Notes: generated by a model from the sequence alone, not told the origin. Counted from the stretch's first letter, positions 1 to 10,924 are shown. The stretch: DNA of 64,000 bases from Heterohyrax brucei (GCA_028571685.1 CM053140.1:25959501-26023500), one strand, 5' to 3'. Translations and numbers: made by a program.

Positions 1-1212
1 CAGATCTACTCTTGAGACGATCTCTAAATTCAGGCAGACTATACTCAAAGTCATACCTGGGCTCTCTCAGACTTGTTCTAATTTTCTTCAGTTTCAGTTT
101 GAGCTTGCATGTGAACAGTTGATGGTCTGTGCGGTAGTCAGCACCCGGTCTTGTTCTGACTGAGGATGCTGAGCTTTTCCATTATCTCTTTCCACAGATG
201 TAGGTGATTTGATTCCTGTGTATCCCATCTGGTGAGGTCATGTGTACAGCCACAGTTCATGTCATTGAGCAAAGGTATTTGAGAAGAAGTTGTTGGTCTC
301 ACAAAATTTTGTCATGGGATTTCCACAATTTTTTGCTATCACCAAGGTTGTGTTTTGCAACTGCTGATCCTGCTTCTTTGTCTCCAACTTTTGCATTCCA
401 ATCACCATTAATTATCAGTGCATCCTGACCGCATGTTCGATCAATTTCAGACTGCAGAAGTTGATAAAAAATCTTCAGTTTTCTCATCTGTGGCCTTAGT
501 CACTGGTACATAAATTGCAATAATATTGGTATTAACTAGTCTTCCTTATAGCCATATGGACATTATTCCATCACTGACAGCGATACTTCAGGACACATCT
601 TGAAACTATTCTGACAATGAATGCAACACCATTCCTCTTCAAGTTGTCATTCACAGCATAGCAGACCGTAAGACTGTCCCATTCAAAATGACCAACACTA
701 GTCCATTTCAGCTCACTAGTGTTGTGATGTTTCTATGTTCCGTCTCATTCGTGATGATTTCTAGTTTTCCTAGATTCCTACTTCATACAGTCAGTGTTCT
801 GATTATTAACGAATGCTTGCAGCTGTTTCTTCTCCTTCGGAATGGAACCTCATCAGGAAACGGAGATCCTGAAAGCTTGATCCCACTCATGTCGTGGAGG
901 TCAGCCCTTCTTTGGGGAGGCAGCTCTTCCCCAGTGGCATCTTGAGTGCCTTCCAATCCGAGGGGCTCACCTCTCAGCACTGTATCAGGCAATGTTCTGC
1001 TGCTATTCATAAGGCTTTTGCTGATCTTTTTTTTTTTTCCCAGAAGCAAGCCACCTATTTCTTCTTCCTAGTCTGTCTTAGTCTGGAAGCTCCACTGAAA
1101 CCTGTCCAAATGGATGACTCTGCCCGTATCTGAATGCCACTGGCATAGCTCCCAGCATCAGTTATAACCACACACCAGGCCCCATATTGTGACAAACTGA
1201 TAGATGCGTGGG
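1..1212 (-). mobile_element. RTE-type LINE, 5' region and endonuclease domain, degraded
   Basis: Read on the minus strand, 299-487 encodes IINGDWNAKVGDKEAG, the GDWNAKVG motif of the APE-type endonuclease of RTE/BovB elements. Sequence continuing off the window start gives the next endonuclease segment. Upstream (783-1049) lies the element's leader region, then the TCCAGACTAAGACAGACTAGG block and the 5' end CATCTATCAGTTTGTC. Frames are interrupted. It is a dead copy, cut by the window edge. Confidence 0.75.
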
Positions 1213-1214
1213 GT

Positions 1215-1517
1215 AGCCAAAGATGAGACATGCCCATGTGACAAATGCAGTACTCTGACTGCGTGATTTTCTGCTCATAAAACAAATGATAATACATGTA
1301 GCGCAACTAAATGGACACACCAGCCTAGGGGCAAGGGCAATAAGACGGGGGACCAGCACAGCTGGACGAATGGGGAACCCAGGGTCAAGAAGAGGGGAGT
1401 GCTGACACAACTTGGGGTTGGCTACCAATGTCGCAAAACAATACGTGTATTAATTATTTAATGAGAAACTCATCTGCTCTGTAAACCTTTACCTAAAGCA
1501 CAATAAAAAAATTAATA
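1215..1517 (+). mobile_element. L1-family 3' end
   Basis: The end CTTTACCTAAAGCACAATAAAAAAATTAAT matches the end of the element at 31220-31945, including the ATGAGAAACT block before it. Strongly 5' truncated, with an A-rich tail. Confidence 0.6.
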
Positions 1518-1526
1518 AATTAAAAA

Positions 1527-1850
1527 CTAATCCTCCGTTGTATGAGTGTACCACATTGTATCTATCCATTCATCTGTTAATGGATATTTGAGTTGTTTCC
1601 ACCTTTTGGCTGTTGTGAATACTGTTACAATGTACACTGGTGTCTGCATATCTGTTTGAGTCCCTGCTTTCATGCTGTGGGACATGTACCTAGGAGTGGA
1701 ATTGCTGGGTTGTATAGGGCCACTGTGAGTCAGAATTGATTTGCCAGCTGCAGGTTCTTGGTTTATGGTGTTTCTAGGCTTAACTCTCTGTGGAACCCCC
1801 AAGCTGTTTTCCACGGTGACTGCACCGTACTGCCTACCTCCTATCAAGGG
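1527..1850 (-). mobile_element. L1M-type fragment
   Basis: In reverse it contains the typical 3' L1 sequences AGGAGTGGAATTGCTGGGT and GTTTTCCACGGTGACTGCACC. A short SINE-like tail (CCACTGTGAGTCAGAATTGA) interrupts it near 1720-1745. Confidence 0.7.
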
Positions 1851-2179
1851 CTCAGACGTGGTTACACACTGCAGCCTTGAAGTAACCAGCACCCCAGCTC
1901 AAATCCAGACTCAACCACTGTGACCATAGCATCCTTTTCTTTCCCATCATGCACCCTATATTTTCTGGCTGCAACTCCCAGGTCTTCTTTAAGAGCTGAC
2001 TGTCTCCACCTGGCCCCTGGGACCATCGATCCCTGAACTCTACTCTCGCTAGACCAGGGAACATTTGGAGAAACAGAGGCAGCCTTGCTCTCCCTCCGAG
2101 ATAAGACAGGCCTGAAATCTGGAGGGAAGAAGAAGCAGAGAGAATAGGGACACCCTGGCAGCTGCCAGGGCCCCCTGAG

Positions 2180-2600
2180 CCACTGAGATTTTAAATACAT
2201 TTTTTTTTTTTTGGACAGAAATAGCCGGATAGCCTTTCAAACGAGGATAAAAAGGAACCTGTGTTTAAAGCCACAAGCCAAGTATTTAGGCAGCTGGTCG
2301 TGTTTAGCCTGGCTCAGGAGATCGAAAGCAAGCGTGCGGTTATGGTTGTACTCAAAAATACGGCTCCAAAGCCGTGCGCTCTGGCCTGGGCTGCTTGCCC
2401 TGTAATTCTCTTTCCAAATAAAAGGCAGAACTATTCCTGGCGAGGCTCGGGCACTGCTGCGGCCGCCGGGCCCCAGGGAGTCTGGCCTGGAATGTTAGGC
2501 ACGGCCGTGCCCTTCCAGGCCCCAGTGACGGCCACTTGGGAGTTGACATTGAGAGTCTGTTATTATTGCATGACATTTTAATTAAAACATGATTACTGAG
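2180..2600. promoter_or_regulatory. Repeat-free candidate conserved regulatory element
   Basis: No transposon signature is recognisable. The segment contains a GC-rich nested palindrome (2484-2521), a TTTTAATTAAAA homeodomain-type core near 2575-2587 and GATTA motifs. Its mixed AT and GC islands differ from the neighbouring repeat relics. Enhancer function is inferred only. Confidence 0.35.
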
Positions 2601-2825
2601 GGGACGGTCTGAGGTTGCCTGGCCCCAGGACCCCTAAACTGGAGTCCCCTGGGTATGTGGCCAAGCGTTAGGGATATGCAACGTTCAGCCGTTGGAGGTG
2701 ATCTTAAGCTATTTGTGGGAGGATTTAAAAGAAGAACAAAAACAAACATTGTTTGATGTTTGCCAAATATAGCATGTTGTATTTCTATAAGCAAAACTCT
2801 GATTTAAAAAAGTCACGTGGTTGGT

Positions 2826-3185
2826 CAGCCACAAAAGGGAATGCAGATCTGATTCATGCCACGATGTGGATGGACCTCAGAAACATCACGTTCAGTAAGA
2901 GAAGCCAGACCTAAAAGCCATACAGTGATTACTGCTGATATAAAACATCCAGGAGAGGCAAATTCAGAGAGACAGAAAGTAGATTAGTGGGTTGCCTGGG
3001 ACTTGGGAGGGGGATGGGGAGTGACTGCTAACGGGTGTGGGGGTCTCCCTTTTTGGGTGATGAGAATGGTCTAGAAATAGAGGTTGGGCTTGTACAACAC
3101 AGTGAATGTACTAAATGTCACTGAAGTGTGCACTTTAGAATGGTGAATTGTATACTGAGTTTCACCTCAAGTTCAACAAAAAAGG
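2826..3185 (+). mobile_element. L1M-type LINE 3' end
   Basis: Contains the blocks AACATCACGTTCAGTAAG, GATTAGTGGGTTGCCTGGG, GGGGAGTGACTGCTAA, GAGAATGGTCTAGAAATAGA and CACTTTAGAATGGTGAATTG, diagnostic of old mammalian L1 3' ends. The same order recurs in about ten places in this window. Confidence 0.8.
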
Positions 3186-3524
3186 CAATGTAATTGGAAG
3201 ATTCATGGTGCGCTGGGAATGAAGGGCCAGTCTGAGTCCTTCCGGCGTGTCGGTGTCCAGCTGGTGGTTTTCAACCAGCCATCCGTATCTCGGACTTTGA
3301 TTCTTCTCTGCATGGGAAGAGGGAGGCTGAGACCAGGTCTCCGTGAGACGGCTGTGAGTGCCTGTCCAGCTAGCTCTCTGCAGGCTTCATGAGGCTGCCT
3401 AGTGTTGCAGGAGGTGGGGAGACCAAGGCCCAGGGAGCATGCTAATTGGTTCACAGACTCTTTTGGGTGAGCAAGGTTGGAACTTCAAACTCAAATGTAC
3501 GGCACCCTGCTGCCTCCCCTGAGC

Positions 3525-3705
3525 TCATGCCCAGGGCTCCCTCTCTCTGATAACTTGTCTGACCAAGAAAGGGGACCCACAGACAGCTCAGACCCTTTTT
3601 TGGCCCCAAGGAGGGGTGCAAAGGGGACTGTGTATGGGCAGATACAGTGCAATCCCAGAGGCTTCCTGAAGGAGGTGGACCCTGACCTCACCAAGTTCTT
3701 CCAGG
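3525..3705 (+). repeat. Copy A of a local two-copy sequence
   Basis: Similar along about 150-180 bp to 5742-5890: shared blocks are CAGGGCTCCC, CAGACAGCT.AGACCCTT, AGGAGGGGT..AAAG.GGACT and CAATCC.AGAGG.TTCCTG.AGGA. It may be a local duplication or a low-copy ancient repeat. I do not recognise it. Confidence 0.5.
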
Positions 3706-4261
3706 TTCTCCCACCCCTGCTGAGGGAACAAAGAAGTGGCAGAAGTCCCTTCTGGTGCCTTCTGCAGGAAGCCCCTTGGAAGGCCTTACTTAGGCAGCTT
3801 ACAGACGAGACAACAAGCAAGGCAATCGCCTGGATGAAGGGAAGACCCCCCACCTCTCCAAGCTCAGTTACACAGAGCACCACAGCTCACAGAAGCAGAC
3901 ATGTCACCTTCCACATCTGTAAAAGGGAGGTGATACCCCACACATGGATGCTCCAGGATCAGACGGCTGAACAGACTCCAGCTCACCAAGCTGGAGAGGG
4001 AGGGAGCAAGGCAGAGGCAAGGCTGAAGCTGGAGCCCAGGGGACCTGCTGCTCAGGCTGGGACCTTATGTCCTCTGCAGCCTACCCCTCCTGGCAGACCT
4101 CAGAGAGGGGACTTGCCCTCTGCCTCCCGCTGCAACCCATGATGCCTTCCTGACACCTAACTGGCTCTGAACTCTGAGCACTGCTTTAAAAAGGACAGCT
4201 GCCCGGCCTCCCGAAGATTCTGGTTTAATTGGGCTTGCTGGGGCTGAGGAATGAAGATTCT

Positions 4262-4615
4262 ATTTCACTTCTTGCAGTATTTTGTTTTACAATCATTGCA
4301 ATTTATAGAAAAGTTGCAAGAATATCTTTAGGCGCTGCACCCAGATTCACCAACAGCTAACATTTTACCCTTTTCTCTCTTTTCATGCCTGTCTCAGCTT
4401 ATCACTCCCCATTCCTCTCTCTTCTGTGTGTGTGTGTATGTGTAAACTTCTGAAACCATTTGAGAGAACACCGTGATACATTTACCCCCTAAATCCTTCC
4501 TTGAGCATCTTTGAAGAACAAAGAGATTCTCCCACTCAACCACAGAACAGACGTCACACTCGGGAACTTCCACACTGAGAAATACCGTTATCTAATTCAT
4601 CGACATTCTCTGCCA
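4262..4615 (-). mobile_element. L1-type fragment
   Basis: Blocks TTGCAATTTATAGAAAAGTTGCAAGAATA, CACCCAGATTCACCAACAGCTAAC, ACCATTTGAGAG and TACCCCCTAAAT are in the order known from a common old L1 segment found inverted in mammalian genomes. It contains a short (TG)n stretch at 4425-4443. Confidence 0.6.
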
Positions 4616-5080
4616 CCCATCTGTCAGTGTGTCACACTGGGACGGCTGCCATGATGCTGGAAGCCATGCCTGCAGTAAGTATCTCAAGTATCAACAGGGT
4701 CATCCATAGTTAACAAGTTTCCTCAGGACTCCCAGACTAAGACAGACAAGGGACAAATGCCTGGCACGTGTTTACCTACTTCTGAAAATCTGAAAATCAG
4801 CCAATGACAACCTTGTGGGTTATAAAACAGAGAACCGTTCTATTTGCTTGCTTTGGGCATGTCATCAGGAGGGATTCAACTGCTGGAGGAGGACATCCTC
4901 TTTGGTGACGCAGAAGGCCAACAAGGCTGAGATGGACTGACCGCGATGATGCTGACCCTAGCGTGCCTGCAATTGTGATGAGAATGCAGACTGGGCAGCG
5001 TTTCATTCCATTGCCCATGGGCTTCCCATGAGTCAGAGTCACCTTGATAGTGGATAATGACAACCTAAGTTCCAAAGTCA
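4616..5080 (+). mobile_element. Internally deleted RTE derivative
   Basis: Starts CCCATCTGTCAGTGTGTCAC like the RTE 5' end and runs through the CCCAGACTAAGACAGAC block to AAAATCAGCCAATGA. It then jumps directly to the RTE 3' region (TTGCTTTGGGCATGTCATCAGGAGGGATT ... CCCATGAGTCAGAGTCA). The whole coding region is missing. Two other copies (16980-17445, 22930-23365) have the same junction. Confidence 0.7.
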
Positions 5081-5444
5081 AATTTTGCCAACTGTCCCAG
5101 TGAATCCTTTCTGGTCACTTTTTCCTTTAGGATTGCCCTCTGCATTCAGTGGCTTGCCTTTTGGCCTCCCTGCTAGAGAAGGGTCCACAGCCTTCCTGCA
5201 TCTTCCGTGACGTCAGCTATTAGAGGGAGACCTGGCAGCTCCCCCACAGTTCTCTTGGCAGAGGGTCTGCTGTTCCTTCATGACCAAGTGTGAGCTGTGC
5301 CACAGAAGCCGTGCTGGCCCCTCCGGGGTGCGTCATATCCAGAGGCACCTGGTGTCCGTTTATCCTCTTGCTGCTGCTGTTGACTGCAGCCGTGTGGTTT
5401 CAGTGGTTTCAGAGGTAGAGGCAATATTTTTTTAAAAACCTCCC

Positions 5445-5660
5445 CCAGACCAAAACACCAAACTCGTTTCCGTTGAGTCGATTCCGACTCACGGTGCCAC
5501 CACGTGTAAGAGAGTAGAACTGCTCCATAGGGTTTTCCCAGCTGCGATCTTTGTGGAAGCAAACCACCAGGCATTTCTTTCAGGCAGAGCTGGATGGACT
5601 CAAACTACCTACCTTTAGGCTGGAAATCAAGTGCTAACTGTTAATGCACAGGGTAAGCAG
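5445..5660 (-). mobile_element. AfroSINE-like SINE, long variant
   Basis: Reverse tail CGTTTCCGTTGAGTCGATTCCGACTCA, then AGAGTAGAACTGCTCCATAGGG and the GCAAACCACCAGGCATTTCTTTC insert of the long variant. The tRNA-like head lies at the right end. Confidence 0.8.
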
Positions 5661-5741
5661 AGTTGGGAACCACAACCCTGAATCTCTTCTCTGCAAGGGC
5701 AGAGAAACTTTGCAAAGCCTCTCTGAGAACCCCCTCTTTCA

Positions 5742-5890
5742 CCCCAGGGCTCCCCTACCTCAGTGCTTTGTATGGCCAGACAAGGGGTCTGCAGACAGCT
5801 GAGACCCTTCCCTGACCCTCAGGAAGGGGTATAAAGTGGACTACGTGAAGCCAGGTGGGACACAATCCTAGAGGTTTCCTGGAGGACGTG
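5742..5890 (+). repeat. Copy B of the local two-copy sequence
   Basis: Diverged partner of 3525-3705, in the same orientation about 2.2 kb downstream. RTE and SINE insertions lie between the two copies. Confidence 0.5.
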
Positions 5891-6399
5891 GTCTGGAGCC
5901 ACTCCCTACAAATGGGGGCACTGCCACCCCCGTATGCCCATGCCACCCCTAGGTCTCATCAAAAAGTCTGTGGGGACTTTGCTGTAAGTCCCCCAACAGG
6001 ACAGCCCAATGGAGGGGGCCCTCTGGCCCCAGTGCAGGGCTTATTTTTGACGTCAGATGACTGGCAGTCCCCCTGCGCAGCAGGCAACCACATTCATTTT
6101 CCCATCACGGAGACCAGACTTGAATCTCTTATTTTATCCCCAAGCTTCACAGTTGGAACCATGGGCCAGGTGGCCTCGCGGTAGGGCAGAGAGGAGCTAT
6201 TTTGGAGGCAGAAGGCTGTCATTTTTTGATACTCAGAGGGACTAAGGGGTAAGCCATCCTGGGGTTCCAGGACCTGGAGTGAAAGGACAGCTTACTGGCC
6301 TCCCTCCCTGAGGTTCAGTTTACTCATCGGCTAACAGGATGAAAAGGACCTCTTTAAAGTGTCAAAGGTGTCACTTTTGGTGACTAAGGTACCCTGATC

Positions 6400-6640
6400 C
6401 ACTTTTCAATCACCTCATGTGCATGCAAGAGCTAAGCAATAAATAAGGAGACTGGACAATTGAAGTCTTTGAAAGACAGCAGTGATGAAGAACACTGAGT
6501 CTACCACGGACCACCGGAAGAATGGACGAAACCATCCTGCAGGAAATACAGTCGGAATGCGCCTTAGAAGTGAGGGTGGGAGGCTTTATCTTGCTTATTT
6601 TGGTCGCACGCATACTGCAAGGCGGGGAGCAGGAGGGCAG
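6400..6640 (+). mobile_element. RTE LINE 3'-region fragment 1
   Basis: AAATAAGGAGACTGGACAATTGAAG, GACCACCGGAAGAATGGACGAA, GGAATGCGCCTTAGAAGTGAGG: the downstream end of the RTE reading frame. First of three same-orientation RTE fragments in a row. Confidence 0.65.
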
Positions 6641-6749
6641 TTTACCGGCTTCCTCACTGAGCCTCAGCTTACCTATTTGCAAAAGGGCTGAGAAATACCG
6701 CTGTCAAGTGATAAAAAGCTAAGCTGTCGCTTTAATGACTAAGGCTCAC

Positions 6750-7185
6750 CTGACCCAAGAATGCTTTGCAGCCCCCTCATAGGCTTGGGAAAGCTGGTCA
6801 GTGAGTAAGGAAGATGTAAGGAGAACTGATGCTTTTGAATTACGGTGTTGGTGGAGAATGTTGACTGTCTCCTGGACTGCCGGAAGAATGAACTCACCTG
6901 TCTCGGAATAAGTACAGCCAAGATGCTTGTTAGAAGTGAGGATGGTGAGACTATGTCTCACGTCTCTGGACATGCTGTCAGGAGGGATCTGTCCGTGGAG
7001 AAGGACGTCGTGCTTGGTAAAGCAGAGGGTCAGCAAGAAAGAGGAAGCACCTCAACAAGATGGATTGAGACAGTGGCTGCAGCGTGGGCTGGAGCATCTC
7101 GAGAGTGGTAAGGAAGGTGGGGGGCAGGGGTGTAGGGCCTCTAGGAGCAGGAACCTACTTGACAGCACCTAACAACAACAATCAC
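6750..7185 (+). mobile_element. RTE LINE 3' end, fragment 2
   Basis: Runs from CCTCATAGGCTTGGGAAAG through CTGGACTGCCGGAAGAATGAAC and GGACATGCTGTCAGGAGGGAT to the tail ACAGCACCTAACAACAACAA. It is truncated at its 5' side. Confidence 0.75.
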
Positions 7186-7425
7186 TTTGGTCATGTCACC
7201 AGGAAAGACCAATCATTGGAGAAGGACATCATGGTTGGTAAGCTGGGGGGCCAGCGAAGATGAGGGAGTCCTTCCATGAGAGGTGTTGACACAGTGGCCG
7301 TAACAGGGGGCTCACACGTGCAAGCCATCATGAAGGCAGCCCAGGGCCAGGCAGGGTTCTGTCCTGCTGCACATAACGTCCTTAAGAATCAGAAGCGACT
7401 AGAAGGCATCCAGCAACAACAGCAA
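7186..7425 (+). mobile_element. RTE LINE 3' end, fragment 3
   Basis: TTTGGTCATGTCACCAGGAAAGACCAAT through GGAGAAGGACATCATGGTTGG to GGCATCCAGCAACAACAGC. Begins straight after the tail of the preceding copy. Confidence 0.7.
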
Positions 7426-7609
7426 AACCGAAAAACCAAAGCCTGTTGCTGTTGAGTTGACTCTGACTCATAGCAATCCTAAGCCAACAGCAAAGGGGTA
7501 AATCATACCTCCCAAGGAGGGCGGGGAGGTGTTAGTGAGATGCCAGTCCTGAGTCTGTCTTGAGTTAGAGTTCTGTCTAAAGAGGGGGCAGTCTACTGTG
7601 TCTCTCCCA

Positions 7610-7735
7610 CCTCTATCAAACCAAGTCAGGGCGTGATTCTGCCCTGAGAGAACACTGGACAATGTCTAGGAATATCTTTGGTTGTCACAACTGGGAAGGA
7701 GTGTTAGTGGCATCAAGCGGCTGAGCAGGAGCCCT
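7610..7735 (+). mobile_element. MER5A-like DNA transposon relic
   Basis: Blocks GATTCTGCCCTGAGAGAACA, GGACAATGTCTAGGAATATCTTTGGTTGTCACAACTGGG follow the MER5A (non-autonomous hAT-Charlie) consensus as I know it. Confidence 0.7.
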
Positions 7736-7884
7736 GCTGTCTGACCTGCCGACCTGCGGTTCTCCAGCCCCTGCGGCTACATAAACCAGAAGAAACCTGT
7801 ATCCTGACCCATAGACTTGGGACATCCCAGCCTCCACAACGGCATAAGCCATTTCTTTGATCTAAATCTCTTTAAACATTTCTA

Positions 7885-8035
7885 CAGGAAACACTGGTGT
7901 CAGAGTGGTTAAGTGCTACGGCTGCTATCCAGAAGGTTGGCAGTTCAAATCCTCCAGGCGCTCCTTGGAAACTCTATGGGGCAGTGCTACTCTGTCTACA
8001 GTGTCAATATGAGCTGGAATTGACTTGCTGGCAAG
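7885..8035 (+). mobile_element. AfroSINE-like SINE
   Basis: The head CACTGGTGTCAGAGTGGTTAAGTGCTACGGCTGCTA resembles the A box. GGCAGTTCAAATCC is the B box. Then CTCCTTGGAAACTCTATGGGGCAG and a degraded tail. Confidence 0.85.
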
Positions 8036-8124
8036 TGAGATACATGTATACACTCTATTGGTTTTGCTTCTTTAGGGAACACAGACCAAGACAAACAAAC
8101 AGATGGACAGGCAGGTTATCTCCC

Positions 8125-8255
8125 TCTAAGACAAGGTCTCTCAGCCTTGTCACTGTGGATATTTGATTCCAGATCATTCTCCGTGGTGGGGCTGCCCTGT
8201 GCACTGTAGGGTGTTGAGCAGTGTCCCAGCTTTTTCCTACACGATGCCGGAAGAA
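8125..8255 (-). mobile_element. MER5-like DNA transposon relic
   Basis: CTCTCAGCCTTGTCACTGTGGATATTTG, CTGTGCACTGTAGGGTGTTGAGCAG and CCTACACGATGCC match the reverse orientation of a MER5-type element. Confidence 0.55.
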
Positions 8256-8261
8256 CACACA

Positions 8262-8510
8262 AATCCACAGACATGAAAAGTAGATCAGTGAGTAGCAGGG
8301 GCTGGGAACACTGGAAGATGGGGACTCATTGTTAACACATACACGGTTTCCTTGTGAGGATGATGGGATGTTCTGGAACCAGATAGAGGTGGTGTCTGCA
8401 CAGCACTGGGAATGAACTGAGAACCACCAAATTGTGCATTTTAAAGTTGTTCATTGTATATAATATGAATTTTTGCAGATAAAAATTAACCAAAAAAGAA
8501 AACCTCAAAA
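8262..8510 (+). mobile_element. L1M-type LINE 3' end
   Basis: GTAGATCAGTGAGTAGCAGGGGCTGG, GATGGGATGTTCTGGAACCAGATAGAGGTGG and TGCATTTTAAAGTTGTTC follow the L1M 3' order. Confidence 0.7.
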
Positions 8511-8519
8511 GTATAAAAA

Positions 8520-9060
8520 CAATCTACTAACACGAACAATTATCTGTCCAACTAGGGGATGGGAGCTCACACTTTTGCCACCACAGGTCAAGAATCAAGG
8601 GTCCCCTGGGCCACAATCTCAGACCAGATTGTCACTGATATCAGCACTGTCCTCGGGCTGGCCAGGGGCCAGGACTCTCAAAGCAAGCGCTCTCAGCAGG
8701 ACTGGCCAAGAAGCTGGGTTCTCTGCCCCAGAGCCCAGCGGTCTCAGTTCTGTGGTTCTCAGCAGTCCTGGGAGCCGGGCTGTGCGCGTTAGCAGGAACC
8801 TCAGCCAAGAGGGTTTCCTGCGCGTCGGAGAGAGGAAGCTCCGTCATATGCTGGGAGGCCCTGGTTAAAAATAACCCCGGTATATAAAGAAGGCCGAGGG
8901 TCCCGCGCCTGCACTCCCGCTGGCTGCTGGGTGGCCGGCCGCCCGGCAAGCAGGTGGCTTTCTGGCCTAACGAGGGCCAAATCCAGGCCCTAGAATCGTC
9001 AGCCAAGACAAAAGTCTAGAGGCCACCTCACTTTCAGAATGCAGTCCAGGGACTCGGTGG
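8520..9060. promoter_or_regulatory. Repeat-poor island with orphan TATA/MEF2 module
   Basis: No transposon is recognisable. An E-box CATATG (8845-8850), an exact MEF2 consensus TTAAAAATAA (8865-8874) and a strong TATA box TATATAAAG (8881-8889) lie within 45 bp, followed by a GC-rich stretch. This could be a promoter of a noncoding RNA or a distal KLF2 enhancer. No coding exon is visible downstream. Confidence 0.4.
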
Positions 9061-9129
9061 GTGTTTCTGTTTTAAGTCACTTTTCTCCAGAAAAGAAAGC
9101 AACCTGGAGGAACTGCCAAGGGTCCTGAA

Positions 9130-9300
9130 GTCCAACTGCAGAGCTGTGGCTTCTGGCTAGGAGTATTGAGAGCCAACTGCCAGCTGGGTTTGAATCCCAG
9201 CTTTCCCACTGAACCCCTGGGTTTCAGTTTGCTCTCCTGTAAAATGGGATAATGGTTGCATAACACAGTGAACATGATAAGTGTCATGGACTCATACACT
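9130..9300 (+). mobile_element. MIR-like SINE relic
   Basis: GGGTTTGAATCCCAGCTTTCCCAC followed by GGGTTTCAGTTTGCTCTCCTGTAAAATGGGATAATG is the MIR core pattern. Confidence 0.7.
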
Positions 9301-9514
9301 GAAAAGTGAATAAAATCCCAAATGCTTTGTTATATAGATTCTACCACAATAATTTTTTTTTAATATATCGTATCTTGCTTCTTTTGCCTTGAAGTATTGA
9401 TTAAAGCTCATAGGAAAGCCCTGCCATTAGCACGATATTTTAAAATGATACAACCAAAACATGAACTGAAACTTACGCACACAGATTTTTTTTTCCTTTT
9501 TTTTTAAAAAAAGG

Positions 9515-10025
9515 AATAAAGTCCTGATAACGGCTACAGTGTGGATGAACTTTGACTGCATTATGTTCAGTGGGGGTGGGAGGATGGGAGGACAAAAAAC
9601 CCAAACCCTTTGCTGTCCAGCCAGTTCTGATGTGTGGTGGCCCCCTGCGTGACAGCAAAGAACTGAGGACCATAGGGTTTTCTCGGCTGCTGTCTTTGGG
9701 GAGCCAAATGGTCCTTATGATGAGAGAAAGTTGTGGAAACAAACAGAGCTGAAGTTTGTACAGTATTGTCAACGTATTTAAAGGCCACCTAACTGGACCC
9801 TGAAAAATGCTCATAATGACAAAATGTATCTTTATTTTATCCAATTAAAAAATGGATACAGAGTTTCCTTTTGGGGTAATGAGAATGTTCTAGAACTAGA
9901 GATGGTAGTTGCCCAGTGTGGTAACACACTAAATACCTCTGAAGCGTGCACTTTAAAATGGGGAATTTTATGTTATGTGAATTTCATCTCAGTGGAAAAT
10001 AAATTACTGGAAACAGAAGCATAAA
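9515..10025 (+). mobile_element. L1M-type 3' end interrupted by a SINE
   Basis: GGATGAACTTTGACTGCATTATGTTCAGTG on the left, then a minus-strand SINE-like insert at about 9590-9750 (CCATAGGGTTTTCTCGGCTG). The L1 resumes with GTTTCCTTTTGGGGTAATGAGAATGTTCTAGAACTAGA. Confidence 0.65.
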
Positions 10026-10054
10026 GAAAAAATTACCAATGCAAACATTTGCCT

Positions 10055-10260
10055 GAAGAGCTGGGAGTACATGCCTTTTATTCCCATCAGGGAGTTCCCT
10101 ATGGGGATATGCTGAAAATATTCCAGAACAAGACAGAGGTGACGGCTGCTCACCACTGTGAATGCACCTAAGCCACTGAACCACACATTTAAAAGTAGTG
10201 CCAGTGGCAAACGTTACGTTGTCATTTTTACCACATGCAGACAAAAATAGCCTTTATGCT
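10055..10260 (+). mobile_element. L1M-like 3' end, degraded
   Basis: TATTCCAGAACAAGACAGAGGTGACGGCTGC and GCCACTGAACCACACATTTAAAA keep the L1M order. Confidence 0.5.
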
Positions 10261-10384
10261 GTTTAAAGTGCTAAACATTTAGAAGAAATGCTATCACGGA
10301 TGGTATCACAAGAGCTAAGAGTTGCTACTAACTATTAGCATTGTTTTCAGAGTCTTTACTTCTCTGAAAACCCTGATGGTGTGG

Positions 10385-10560
10385 ACAGTTAATGGTCTCA
10401 CCCACTAACTGAAACACTGGAGGTTTGATCCACCCAGAGGCACCTTGGAAGAAAGTTCCAGTAACCAGTTTCCAAAATCTCAGTTGCTGTAACCCTTATG
10501 GACAATTCTACTCAGACACATGTGGAGTCATCAGGAGTCAGAAGCCATCAATAGTAGCTG
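10385..10560 (+). mobile_element. tRNA-Asn-like headed SINE variant
   Basis: Head with AACTGAAACACTGGAGGTTTGATCCACCCAGAGGCACCTTGGAAGAAAG. The variant with ACCCAGAGGC after the B box recurs at 18120, 29530, 29790, 42920, 45130, 51400, 57700 and 59130. Confidence 0.7.
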
Positions 10561-10924
10561 GCGGTCCCTCCTCGGGCAGAGCGTGTCTGTTTACGACCTC
10601 TGTGATTCTACACCTAAGCCTCACTAGGTAAGGTCTGTGGTCACCCCCAGTTCACAGGAGCAACAGTAGAGGCTCAGCGTCCTGTGATGACCGAAGCCCA
10701 TGCAGCCAGAGAGTCACAGGGAACTTCTTCCAACCTTGCATTCTGTAACTGTTATATTGGGTACCTCACTTATGTCACCCTCTACCCGGCCCTGACGAAA
10801 AGTAATGGAGATTTGAACCAAGGTCTTCTCACTTTCCAGATTTGCCTTTCTTCTGCTCTACGCTTAGAAATTAAACTCAGGGAATCGGGAGGACGTGGCA
10901 AGAAAATGGAGGAAAGAGGTTCTT

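Noticed and set aside
3477..4142. 221-residue plus-strand reading frame
   Set aside because: No recognisable domain and no splice, promoter or polyadenylation context. It overlaps an unassigned repeat and looks like chance in GC-rich sequence.
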